Shown piece after piece: positions 24,721 through 34,070 of a DNA stretch of 64,000 nt. Location: the NCBI GenBank assembly GCA_902624495.1, contig CACNYH010000001.1, positions 1 through 64,000 of the forward strand, in the 5' to 3' direction. Both the position numbers and the translations under genes were made by a program. Below the pieces are notes generated by a model. That model made no database searches, was not told the origin of the DNA, and saw only the letters and a list, made by a program, of their open reading frames with translations. The DNA is from an uncultured Pelagibacteraceae bacterium. Its GTDB lineage: Bacteria; Pseudomonadota; Alphaproteobacteria; Pelagibacterales; Pelagibacteraceae. Every line of letters starts with the position of its first letter. The first letter of the stretch is position 1.

Positions 24721-25173
24721 ATGGAATTAAATAGTCTAGTTAAGATTAATAAGAAAAAAATTCGAGTTGGAAGAGGCATTGGTTCTGGAAAAGGGAAAAC
24801 TTCATCTAGAGGTCACAAAGGTCAAAAATCGAGGTCAGGAGTTGCAATAAAAAGTTTTGAAGGAGGTCAAATGCCATTATACAGAAGACTCCCAAAGCGA
24901 GGATTCAAGAGTTTTAAAAAAAAAAAAATGGTAATTTTAAATCTTTCGAATATTCAAAACATTTTCGAGAAAGCAGAAAATAACTTAAAAAATATTTTGG
25001 ACTTAAAAACTTTAAAAGATAGAAATTTGATTGATAAAAAAACTTTGCAATTAAAAATATTAGGAGCTGGTGATCTTAAAAAAAGTGTTGAAATCACCGC
25101 TAACTTTGCTTCAAAAAAAGCGTCTGAAAAAATCGAAAAAGCTGGTGGAAAATTAAGCTTAGTAAAAAAATAA
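24721..25173 (+). CDS. rplO: 50S ribosomal protein L15
   Basis: RVGRGIGSGKGKTSSRGHKGQKSRSG...GGQMPLYRRLPKRGFKS. Confidence 0.98.
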   Translation: MELNSLVKINKKKIRVGRGIGSGKGKTSSRGHKGQKSRSGVAIKSFEGGQMPLYRRLPKRGFKSFKKKKMVILNLSNIQNIFEKAENNLKNILDLKTLKDRNLIDKKTLQLKILGAGDLKKSVEITANFASKKASEKIEKAGGKLSLVKK

Positions 25174-25184
25174 TTTAGAATATT

Positions 25185-26489
25185 ATGTCAAGTGAAAGAT
25201 TAAATACTGCAGGTGCTTTTAGTCAAGCTACAGATTTAAAGAATAGAATTTTTTTTACAATTTTAATATTGGTAATTTATAGACTAGGAACTTATGTGCC
25301 ATTAGCCGGAATTGATCCAGATGCTCTAAAAGAAATAATGGCATCAAGTCAAAAAGGTCTTTTAGGAATGTTTAACATGTTTTCAGGTGGAGCAGTTACT
25401 AGAATGGCAATATTTGCATTGGGGATAATGCCATATATATCTTCCTCAATTATTGTTCAGTTGTTAACAGGAGTTTCAGATTATTTTAAAAATTTAAAAG
25501 AACAAGGAGAAATTGGACGAAAAAAAATTACTCAAATTACGAGATATGGAACAGTTTTAATCGCCTGTCTCCAAGGTTATGGAGTATCAGTAGGATTAGA
25601 AAATGCTGGGAATTTAGTTTCTGATCCAGGATTATCATTTAGAATAATTACAACGATTTCTTTAGTAGCTGGAACAACATTTTTAATGTGGCTAGGTGAA
25701 CAGATCACTCTAAGAGGGGTAGGTAATGGTATTTCTTTAATTATATTTTCAGGAATAGTGGCTGAAATTCCTCGAGCATTAGCATCAACTTTTGAATTGG
25801 GTAGAACAGGAGCATTATCTGCTTTAATGATTGTAGGAATTTTTATTTTAGTAATTTTTACTGTTTTATTTATTGTATTCTTTGAGAGAGCAATGAGAAA
25901 AATTTTAATAAATTATCCAAAAAGGCAAGTAGGAAATAAAATGTACGGTGGTGAGTCTTCTCATTTACCTCTAAAGATAAATACAGCAGGAGTTATTCCA
26001 GCAATATTTGCATCAGCGCTTTTGCTCTTACCAGTTACAATTTCAAACTTTGGTTTCGCTGACTCAGATACTTTTCTAAAAATTTCTTCTATGTTTACTC
26101 AAGGACAACCTCTGTATATGTTATTGTATGCTTCAGGTATAATATTTTTCTCATTTTTTTATACATCGATTGTATTTAATCCAAAAGAAACATCGGAAAA
26201 TTTAAGAAAATATGGTGGTTATATACCAGGCATTAGACCAGGAGAAAGAACAGCGGAATATATTGAAACAATTTTAATTAGACTTACTACAGTTGGATCA
26301 CTTTACCTTACTTTTGTGTGTCTAATGCCAGAATTTCTTATTGCAAAATACCCTATTCCTTTTTATTTAGGGGGAACTTCAATATTAATTGTAGTAGTTG
26401 TAGCAATGGATACTGTTACTCAAGTACAAACAAGACTGATGAGCTCACAATATGAGTCTTTAATCAGAAAAACTAAATTTGGAAAATAA
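25185..26489 (+). CDS. secY: Preprotein translocase subunit SecY
   Basis: Multi-TM; LGIMPYISSSIIVQLLTG; GIRPGERTAEYIE. Confidence 0.99.
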   Translation: MSSERLNTAGAFSQATDLKNRIFFTILILVIYRLGTYVPLAGIDPDALKEIMASSQKGLLGMFNMFSGGAVTRMAIFALGIMPYISSSIIVQLLTGVSDYFKNLKEQGEIGRKKITQITRYGTVLIACLQGYGVSVGLENAGNLVSDPGLSFRIITTISLVAGTTFLMWLGEQITLRGVGNGISLIIFSGIVAEIPRALASTFELGRTGALSALMIVGIFILVIFTVLFIVFFERAMRKILINYPKRQVGNKMYGGESSHLPLKINTAGVIPAIFASALLLLPVTISNFGFADSDTFLKISSMFTQGQPLYMLLYASGIIFFSFFYTSIVFNPKETSENLRKYGGYIPGIRPGERTAEYIETILIRLTTVGSLYLTFVCLMPEFLIAKYPIPFYLGGTSILIVVVVAMDTVTQVQTRLMSSQYESLIRKTKFGK

Positions 26490-26497
26490 TATATTTT

Positions 26498-27064
26498 ATG
26501 AATTTAGTTATATTTGGTCCTCCAGGCGCTGGTAAGGGAACACAATCGAGTTTCATCACAAAAAAATTTAATTTATATCAATTGTCAACTGGAGAACTTT
26601 TAAGAGAAGAAATAAAAAATAAAACTAAGTTAGGGAAAAAAATTTCATCAATTATCAATTCTGGTGATTTAGTCTCAGATGAAATTGTTAGTGAGCTTAT
26701 AGAAAAATTTATTTCTAAAAAAGAATTTCAAAATAGAATAATTTTTGATGGATATCCACGAAATTTATCTCAAGCTAAAAACTTAGATATTCTTTTAAAA
26801 AATAGTAATCAAAAAATTGATATGGTTTTAAAATTATCGGTAAGCCTAGAAACAATTAAACAAAGGATATCGGAAAGAAAAACTTTAGAGAATAGAACTG
26901 ATGATGACGAAAAAACTGCTATAAAAAGATATGAAACTTATGAAAAAAACAGTAAACTTGTAATTGATTTTTATGAACGTTTAGGTTTATTAAAAGTAGT
27001 AAACGGCGAGCGATCTATTGCCGAAATTAGTAGCGAAATTAGCGCACTAATTGAAGTTATCTAG
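26498..27064 (+). CDS. adk: Adenylate kinase
   Basis: MNLVIFGPPGAGKGTQSSFI P-loop; FDGYPRNLSQA. Confidence 0.98.
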   Translation: MNLVIFGPPGAGKGTQSSFITKKFNLYQLSTGELLREEIKNKTKLGKKISSIINSGDLVSDEIVSELIEKFISKKEFQNRIIFDGYPRNLSQAKNLDILLKNSNQKIDMVLKLSVSLETIKQRISERKTLENRTDDDEKTAIKRYETYEKNSKLVIDFYERLGLLKVVNGERSIAEISSEISALIEVI

Positions 27065-27066
27065 GG

Positions 27067-27094
27067 TTGACTTTGAGCAATTTCACAATATAAA
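27067..27094 (+). promoter_or_regulatory. Putative sigma70 promoter for rpsM-rpsK-rpoA-rplQ
   Basis: TTGACT (27067-27072), 16-nt spacer, TATAAA (27089-27094), in the 60-nt adk-rpsM gap. Confidence 0.6.
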
Positions 27095-27124
27095 TACGCA
27101 GTAAATAATTTACTCATTAAATAT

Positions 27125-27508
27125 ATGGCTCGTATAGCAGGGATCAACATTCCACAAAACAAAATTGTCAGTATAGCATTAACTTACATTCATGGAATAG
27201 GATTACACTCTTCAAAGAAAATTTGTAAAAAACTAGATATTCCCGCTTCCAAAAGAGTTAACGAACTATCTGAAGAGCAGGTTCTTAAAATCAGAGAATT
27301 CATAGATGCTAATCACAAAGTAGAAGGGGATTTAAGAAGGGAAGTTTCAGTAAATATAAAAAGACTTGTTGATTTAGCTTGTTACAGGGGTTCAAGGCAC
27401 AAAAAAAAATTACCTGTGAGAGGCCAAAGAACTCAATGTAATGCTAGAACTCGAAAAGGAAAAGCCATTGCTATTGCGGGCAAGAAACTTACCCCATTAA
27501 AAAAATAA
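27125..27508 (+). CDS. rpsM: 30S ribosomal protein S13
   Basis: [26 protein letters not shown]...[16 protein letters not shown]. Confidence 0.98.
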   Translation: MARIAGINIPQNKIVSIALTYIHGIGLHSSKKICKKLDIPASKRVNELSEEQVLKIREFIDANHKVEGDLRREVSVNIKRLVDLACYRGSRHKKKLPVRGQRTQCNARTRKGKAIAIAGKKLTPLKK

Positions 27509-27514
27509 TTTTAT

Positions 27515-27961
27515 ATGAATAAAAAGAATGAAAAAAAAGAGAAAAAGGATGATTTAAAAAAACTTGAGGCTAATAAAGCGCCAGTTGTAAAAAAGAAAAA
27601 AAAAATTAAAAAAAATATTACTTCAGGTATAGCCTACGTTTATTCAACTTTTAATAATACAATAATTTCTATTGCTGATGAAAATGGTAATGTTATTTCT
27701 TGGTCTTCAGCGGGTTCTAAAGGATTTAAAGGATCAAGAAAGTCTACACCATATGCTGCACAAGTCGCTGCTGATGATGCTGGAGAAAAAGCCTATGAAC
27801 AAGGCTTAAGAACTTTAACAGTTCAAGTAAAAGGCCCGGGTTCAGGAAGAGAGACAGCACTAAGGTCTTTACAATCAAGAGGTTTTAAAATTTTGACGAT
27901 AAGAGACACAACACCAATGCCTCATAATGGTGCTCGTCCACCAAAAAGAAGGAGAGTATAA
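27515..27961 (+). CDS. rpsK: 30S ribosomal protein S11 with Lys-rich N-terminal extension
   Basis: [30 protein letters not shown]...[18 protein letters not shown]; about 30 Lys-rich residues precede the S11 core. Confidence 0.97.
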   Translation: MNKKNEKKEKKDDLKKLEANKAPVVKKKKKIKKNITSGIAYVYSTFNNTIISIADENGNVISWSSAGSKGFKGSRKSTPYAAQVAADDAGEKAYEQGLRTLTVQVKGPGSGRETALRSLQSRGFKILTIRDTTPMPHNGARPPKRRRV

Positions 27962-28996
27962 ATGCAATCAACAACAAATATAATTGATAAGAATTGGAAA
28001 GCATTAATCAAACCTAATAAGCTTGAAATAAAAAGTAATGAAGATAAAACTATTGCAAAAGTCGTAGCAGAACCTTTAGAAAAAGGTTTTGGTCAAACAA
28101 TTGGAAATTCATTAAGACGAATACTTCTATCATCTATTCAAGGTGCAGCGGTGACCGCAATTCAAATAGATGGAGTTTTACATGAATTTTCCTCTATTAA
28201 AGGGGTAAGAGAAGATGTTACTGATATTGTTTTAAATGTAAAAAATTTAGCAATTAAATCAACGTCTTCAACTCCGAAAAAAATAATTTTAGACATAAAG
28301 GGACCTAAAGAAGTGAAAGCTAAAGATATCACTTTAGTTCCTGAAGTAGAAATACTAAATCCTGAGCAAACTATCTGTAATCTTGATGAAAAGACTAATT
28401 TTCATATGGAGCTAATGGTAAGCACAGGAAAAGGTTATATACAAGCACCAAAAAACAAGACTGAAGATAGTCCATTAGGTTTAATTTCAATAGACTCATT
28501 ATTTAGTCCGGTAAAGAAAGTCTCTTTTTCGGTTGAGAATACTCGAGCTGGTAGCGCACTAGATTATGACAAATTGTTAATGACAGTAGAGACAAATGGT
28601 ACAGTTGATGCAGAGGATGCAATTGCTTACTCAGCCAGAATATTTCAAGATCAATTATCAATGTTTGTAAACTTCGAAGATCCACAAGAAGTAGTAAAAG
28701 AAGTAAAATCATCTGAGCCTGAATTTAATAGAAATTTATTAAAAAGAGTTGAGGAGCTCGAACTTTCTGTTCGATCAATGAATTGTCTAAAGAACGATAA
28801 TATAATTTATATTGGAGATTTGGTTCAAAAAACTGAGCCAGAAATGCTTAGAACTCCAAATTTTGGAAGGAAATCCTTAAATGAGATTAAGGAAGTCTTA
28901 AACACAATGTCATTATATTTGGGTATGGAAATACCTAATTGGCCCCCAGACAACATTGCTGAATTATCTAAGAAATTAGAGGAAAACAACTACTAA
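27962..28996 (+). CDS. rpoA: DNA-directed RNA polymerase subunit alpha
   Basis: [56 protein letters not shown]; alpha-CTD. Confidence 0.99.
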   Translation: MQSTTNIIDKNWKALIKPNKLEIKSNEDKTIAKVVAEPLEKGFGQTIGNSLRRILLSSIQGAAVTAIQIDGVLHEFSSIKGVREDVTDIVLNVKNLAIKSTSSTPKKIILDIKGPKEVKAKDITLVPEVEILNPEQTICNLDEKTNFHMELMVSTGKGYIQAPKNKTEDSPLGLISIDSLFSPVKKVSFSVENTRAGSALDYDKLLMTVETNGTVDAEDAIAYSARIFQDQLSMFVNFEDPQEVVKEVKSSEPEFNRNLLKRVEELELSVRSMNCLKNDNIIYIGDLVQKTEPEMLRTPNFGRKSLNEIKEVLNTMSLYLGMEIPNWPPDNIAELSKKLEENNY

Positions 28997-29445
28997 TGAG
29001 ACACGGCTTAGGGTACAGAAAACTTAATAAAACAAGTGAGCATAGAAAAGCTTTATTTAAGAATATGCTAAATTCATTAATTAAATATGAACAAATAATC
29101 ACTACTTTACCAAAAGCAAAAGAACTTAAACCACAAATAGATAAAGTCATTACAATAGGTAAAGATAACAATTTAAGTAACAAAAAAAGATTATTTTCAA
29201 AGCTTCAAGATAAAAAATCGGTAACGAAAGTTTTTGATGAACTTTCTAAAAGATATAGTTCAAGAAAAGGCGGATACTCGAGAGTTTTAAAAGCTGGCTT
29301 TAGAACAGGTGACGACGCACCAATGGCGGTGATTGAATTAGTTGATCGAAATCCTGAGGCTAAAAAAGTTGATAAGCCAAAAAAAACCGAGACAAAAGAC
29401 AAAAAAAAAGAAGCTCAACCAGAGCCTAAAGTAGCAAATAAATAA
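28996..29445 (+). CDS. rplQ: 50S ribosomal protein L17
   Basis: [29 protein letters not shown]. Confidence 0.98.
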   Translation: MRHGLGYRKLNKTSEHRKALFKNMLNSLIKYEQIITTLPKAKELKPQIDKVITIGKDNNLSNKKRLFSKLQDKKSVTKVFDELSKRYSSRKGGYSRVLKAGFRTGDDAPMAVIELVDRNPEAKKVDKPKKTETKDKKKEAQPEPKVANK

Positions 29446-29456
29446 ATTAAGCCTTC

Positions 29457-30356
29457 ATGCCTAAATCATACACTGTAGACGATGATTATAATGACTCGCG
29501 TCTTGATAAATGGTTTAAAAATAAAATACTAAATTTACCGCACTCTTTATTAGAAAAAATACTTCGACAAAATAAAGTTAAGGTTAATAAAAAAAAAACT
29601 AAATCATCATATAGATTGCAGAAAGGTGATTTGATTGAGATTTATGATATTTCTAAATTAAAACCAGTAGATAAAAAAGCAAAGATTAAATATTTACCAA
29701 AAAAAAAAGAAATTAATACTTATGATGATTACGTAATAGAAGATAATGCAAATTTCATAGTAATTAACAAACCAAATGGTATTCCAGTTCAATCAGGTAC
29801 AAAATCATTTAAAAACATTATAGATATATTGAAGAATTCAAAATACTTTGAAAATTCAAAACCTTTCATTGTTCATAGATTAGATAAGGAGACATCTGGA
29901 GTTCTGATTATTGCAAAAAATAGAAAATATGCTCAATTATTTACTTCACTTTTTAGGATAAGGAAAATTCATAAAACTTATTTAGCGATAGTGTATGGAA
30001 AAGTTGATAAGTCTATAAAAGTCATGAAAGATGATTTAATTTATTACGAAAATAATAAAAAAATTTCTCAAAAGGCTATTTCAAACATTAAAATCATCAA
30101 GTCGAACGAGGGATATTCATACTTAGAATTAAATCCGATTACTGGAAGAAAACATCAGTTAAGAAAACAATTACTTAAAATTGGAAGTCCAATAATAGGA
30201 GATGATAAATATTTTTTAAATGATAGAAAAAGAATAAAAATAAAAAACCTTATGTTACATGCATATAAAATAAAATTTATGATTAACAATATGCAATATA
30301 ATTTTAAAGCAAAATATAACAAATTATTTGAAGATTTTCTTAAAAAAAATATTTAA
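29457..30356 (+). CDS. rluC: RluA/RluC-family 23S rRNA pseudouridine synthase
   Basis: S4-like N-terminus; PFIVHRLDKETSGVLIIAKN catalytic HRLD motif. Confidence 0.88.
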   Translation: MPKSYTVDDDYNDSRLDKWFKNKILNLPHSLLEKILRQNKVKVNKKKTKSSYRLQKGDLIEIYDISKLKPVDKKAKIKYLPKKKEINTYDDYVIEDNANFIVINKPNGIPVQSGTKSFKNIIDILKNSKYFENSKPFIVHRLDKETSGVLIIAKNRKYAQLFTSLFRIRKIHKTYLAIVYGKVDKSIKVMKDDLIYYENNKKISQKAISNIKIIKSNEGYSYLELNPITGRKHQLRKQLLKIGSPIIGDDKYFLNDRKRIKIKNLMLHAYKIKFMINNMQYNFKAKYNKLFEDFLKKNI

Positions 30357-30964
30357 ATATTATTAATATTTTTTATAAAAATTTTTGCTAAATCATTCTC
30401 AAATTTCTTAGGTTTAACCGAAATTAATTTGTATATTGAAGTAACCTTTTTATTATCTAAACCACAAGGAATAATTTTTAAATACTGATTTAAATTATTT
30501 GTAATATTTATTGAACAGCCATGATACGCAACCCATCTAGATACTCTAATACCTATTGCTGCAATTTTTTTATCTTTAACCCATATACCAATATTTTTCT
30601 TATCTTTTTTGGATTGAATTTTATATCTTTCTAAAAATTGTATTATACTCTTTTCTATTGAATTTATTAATTTTCTTATGTCTTTTTTTCTATTATTCAA
30701 ATCGATGACAAAGTAAATAATTTTTTGCCCAGGGTTATGCAATGTAATTTTACCCCCTCTATTTGATTTGATTATTTTAACTTTTTTATCTATTATCTCT
30801 TTTTTGTTAAAACTTACCCCGGCAGTATAAGTAGTGGGGTGTTCCAGGATCCATAATAATTCCCTATTTGTCCCTTTTTTTACCTCCTCTACTCTTTTAT
30901 TGAGATAACGCATTGCTATCTTATAGGGTATACGTTTTTTGCTGATTTTAATTTCTATACTCAT
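30353..30964 (-). CDS. lipB: Octanoyl-[ACP]-protein N-octanoyltransferase LipB
   Basis: LLWILEHPTTYTAGVS...NRGGKITLHNPGQKIIYFVIDL; KKIAAIGIRVSRWVAYHG. Confidence 0.93.
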   Translation of the reverse strand: MSIEIKISKKRIPYKIAMRYLNKRVEEVKKGTNRELLWILEHPTTYTAGVSFNKKEIIDKKVKIIKSNRGGKITLHNPGQKIIYFVIDLNNRKKDIRKLINSIEKSIIQFLERYKIQSKKDKKNIGIWVKDKKIAAIGIRVSRWVAYHGCSINITNNLNQYLKIIPCGLDNKKVTSIYKLISVKPKKFENDLAKIFIKNINNI

Positions 30965-30969
30965 TTAAT

Positions 30970-30998
30970 TTGAATTTTATCATTATATAGACTAATAG
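30970..30998 (+). promoter_or_regulatory. Putative promoter for mgtE with dyad over the -10
   Basis: TTGAAT (30970-30975), 17-nt spacer, TAATAG (30993-30998); 13-mer palindrome AGACTAATAGTCT at 30989-31001. Confidence 0.35.
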
Positions 30999-31024
30999 TC
31001 TCAAAAAAACTTAAAGAGGCATTT

Positions 31025-32404
31025 ATGACTTTAGCAAAATCAGGAGAGGCAAAAAAAGTCAATTTGGATTTTAATAAAGAATTTATCAGCACTTTCACCC
31101 AAAATATTGAGAGTAGAAACGTTGAATTTATAAATCAAACTCTAAAAGATTTGCATGAAGCTGATGTTGCTAATTTAATTGAAAATTTAAATCCTGATAT
31201 AAGAAATAAATTAATCGAAATTGAGTCATTTAATATTGATCCAGAAATTTTTATTGAATTAAACGAGTCAGTCCAAAGCGAAGTTTTACAATTACTTTCT
31301 ATAGAATCTCTTATTAAAATAATAAAAAGATTAGAGTCTGATAATGCTATTAAAATTCTTGAAAATTTATCAAAGGAGGTAAAAGAAAAAGTTTTAGAAA
31401 AACTTCCCCCAAAAGATAAATTTTTACTTCAAGAGGGACTAAGTTACCCTGAAGACTCAGCAGCAAGAATAATGCAAAGAGAATTTACGGCAGTACCCAG
31501 CAACTGGACTGTAGGACAAACTATTGATTATTTAAGAGAAAACAAAGATTTACCTGAAGAATTCTTAGAGATATTTATTGTAGATAATGACTTTAAACCA
31601 ATAGGGACTGTTCCTTCTTCAAGAGTGCTAAGAACATCTAGAGACTTAAAAATGAACTCTATAATGAGAGAAATGCCAGTCTTAATTTCAGTTAATATGG
31701 ATAAAGAAGAAGTTGGTCTCACTTTTGAAAACTATAACTTGGTCTCTGCAGGGGTGGTTAACAAAGAAAACAAATTAGTTGGCATGATCACAGCAGATGA
31801 TGTGGTAACAGTTGTTCAAGAAGAAGCAGAAGAAGACGCTTTACGTTTAGCAGGTGTCGGTGATGAAGAAATTACCGATAGTGTTATGTTAAAAACAAAA
31901 AGAAGATTTAATTGGTTATTATTAAATCTATTTACAGCTTTATTAGCTACTTGGGTTATAAGTTTCTTTGGAGCCTCAATAGAACAAATGGTAGCTCTAG
32001 CATTTCTTATGCCGATAGTTGCCTCAATGGGAGGGAATGCTGGGATGCAAACTTTAGCTGTTACTATTCGAGCAATAGCTACCAAAGAATTATCAAAAAG
32101 TAATTTTAATAGAGTAGTTGGTAAAGAATTTTTAATAGGTATTTTAAATGGGATAATTTTTGCAATAATAACTGCTATAATTGTTCAATTATGGTTTAAA
32201 GAATTAAATCTTTCTCTATTGATTGGTATTTCAATGGTCTTAAATATGATTGTTGCAGGCTTATTTGGTATTTTAGTCCCAGTATCATTAAAAAAACTTA
32301 ATATTGATCCTGCTTTAGCTTCTAGTGTTTTTGTTACAACTATTACAGATGTTATTGGATTTCTTTCTTTCCTAGGTTTAGGATCTTTTTATTTTTTAAA
32401 TTAA
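31025..32404 (+). CDS. mgtE: Magnesium transporter MgtE
   Basis: MgtE N-domain plus CBS pair plus TM domain with PIVASMGGNAGMQTLAVTIRA motif. Confidence 0.96.
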   Translation: MTLAKSGEAKKVNLDFNKEFISTFTQNIESRNVEFINQTLKDLHEADVANLIENLNPDIRNKLIEIESFNIDPEIFIELNESVQSEVLQLLSIESLIKIIKRLESDNAIKILENLSKEVKEKVLEKLPPKDKFLLQEGLSYPEDSAARIMQREFTAVPSNWTVGQTIDYLRENKDLPEEFLEIFIVDNDFKPIGTVPSSRVLRTSRDLKMNSIMREMPVLISVNMDKEEVGLTFENYNLVSAGVVNKENKLVGMITADDVVTVVQEEAEEDALRLAGVGDEEITDSVMLKTKRRFNWLLLNLFTALLATWVISFFGASIEQMVALAFLMPIVASMGGNAGMQTLAVTIRAIATKELSKSNFNRVVGKEFLIGILNGIIFAIITAIIVQLWFKELNLSLLIGISMVLNMIVAGLFGILVPVSLKKLNIDPALASSVFVTTITDVIGFLSFLGLGSFYFLN

Positions 32405-33216
32405 ATATTATCAATTAATCTAATTTCTTTAATATAGTAGGCAATGAATAAATTGAATTTTTTGCTTTTTTTTTTAATTTTTTTAAAATTTTTAGTATTA
32501 TAATTTTCCAAATAATCTATTTTACTGACACCTAAATCTTTCAGGTCTTTTTTTATTTTATTTAGATTAAATGAATTATAATTTTTTTTAATTTTTTTCT
32601 TTAAGTTATTTAAATAATAATAAATGTTGGATGCAATTTTCATCTGCTTTTCATCAAGATTTGAATTTCTTGTTGAGAGAGCTACTCCATTATTTTCTCT
32701 TATAGTTTTACATTCAATAACCTTAGATTTAATCTTTCTTTTTTCGATATGTTTTTTTACTAGATACAATTGTTGATAATCTTTTTTCCCTAAAAAAATA
32801 TATTTAGGTTTAATTATTTCTAAAAACCTATTTACTACATTTAAAACACCTTCAAAATGACCCTTTCTAAATTTACCGCATAATTTTTTTGAAAATTTAT
32901 CTAAGTAAACTTTTTCCTTTGGTATAAATCCGTATATGTCTTTAAGTGTTGGGATATACAAGTAATTAACTTTTAATTTTTTTAGCTTTTTTAAGTCTGT
33001 TTTTATACTTCTTGGATATGATCTAAAATCACTTTTTTTATTGAATTGTGTGGGATTTACAAAAATTGAGACTAAAGTTTTAAACTGGAATTTCTTAGAT
33101 TTTTTGATCAATGAAATATGCCCTTTATGTAATCCGCCCATCGTAGGCACAAATGATATTCCTTTAGTTTTTAAGATCTCTTTCTGAAGCGTATGTTTGT
33201 CTTTAAATATTTTCAT
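32401..33216 (-). CDS. panC: Pantoate--beta-alanine ligase
   Basis: ISFVPTMGGLHKGHISLIKKSK...SIFVNPTQFNKKSDFRSYPR; HIGH-like motif. Confidence 0.94.
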   Translation of the reverse strand: MKIFKDKHTLQKEILKTKGISFVPTMGGLHKGHISLIKKSKKFQFKTLVSIFVNPTQFNKKSDFRSYPRSIKTDLKKLKKLKVNYLYIPTLKDIYGFIPKEKVYLDKFSKKLCGKFRKGHFEGVLNVVNRFLEIIKPKYIFLGKKDYQQLYLVKKHIEKRKIKSKVIECKTIRENNGVALSTRNSNLDEKQMKIASNIYYYLNNLKKKIKKNYNSFNLNKIKKDLKDLGVSKIDYLENYNTKNFKKIKKKSKKFNLFIAYYIKEIRLIDNI

Positions 33217-33254
33217 TTCTATAAAGCAATGATAATAACTATTATAAGAATCAT

Positions 33255-34070
33255 ATGATAAAACAAGCCATTATTCCATTAGCAGGATTAGGGACTAGAA
33301 TGCTTCCTTTGACAAGTGTGATACCTAAAGAATTAATGCCAATCAATGGTAAACCAAATTTACAATATATATTAGACGAATGTATTGATGCAGGTATAAA
33401 GGAATTCATCTTTATAATCTCAAAAAAAAAACTATCAATAAAAAAATATTTTTTTAATGATAATTTCTATAGAAAAATATTAAAAAAGAAAAAAGATAAA
33501 AGACTTCTTGAAGAGTACAAAAAAATAAAAAGATATCAAAAAATGATTAAATTTGTTTATCAAAATAAACCTCGAGGAACAGGGGATGCAGTTTTGAAAT
33601 GTAAAAAATTTATAAAAAATAAGTATTTTTTAATGTTATTGCCTGATGACTTAATAATAAGAAAAAATTGTTCTGAGGAAATGATAAAATTACATAAAAA
33701 AACTAATGGATCTATAATTGCTACAAAAAAAGTGGAAAGAAAAACAGTCTCAAGATGGGGAATTTTATCAATCAAAAATAAAAAAAAAAATTACTTTCAA
33801 ATTAAAGATGTAGTAGAGAAACCTAGCATCAAAAAAGCCCCGTCAAATTTCGCAATTATTGGAAGATATATATTAACGACAAAGATTTTTAACGAAATTA
33901 AAAAATTAAAACCTGGTCAAGGTGGAGAGATACATATTACTGACGCAATTAGAGGATTAATTAAAAAAGAAAATAAATTTTATGGAAATATTTTTACAGG
34001 AAAATATTTAGATTGCGGTACTTTAAGTGGATATATTAATTCAAGTATTGAAATATTTAAAGGAAAATAA
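33255..34070 (+). CDS. galU: UTP--glucose-1-phosphate uridylyltransferase
   Basis: AIIPLAGLGTRMLPLTSVIPKELMPINGKPNLQYILDE. Confidence 0.93.
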   Translation: MIKQAIIPLAGLGTRMLPLTSVIPKELMPINGKPNLQYILDECIDAGIKEFIFIISKKKLSIKKYFFNDNFYRKILKKKKDKRLLEEYKKIKRYQKMIKFVYQNKPRGTGDAVLKCKKFIKNKYFLMLLPDDLIIRKNCSEEMIKLHKKTNGSIIATKKVERKTVSRWGILSIKNKKKNYFQIKDVVEKPSIKKAPSNFAIIGRYILTTKIFNEIKKLKPGQGGEIHITDAIRGLIKKENKFYGNIFTGKYLDCGTLSGYINSSIEIFKGK

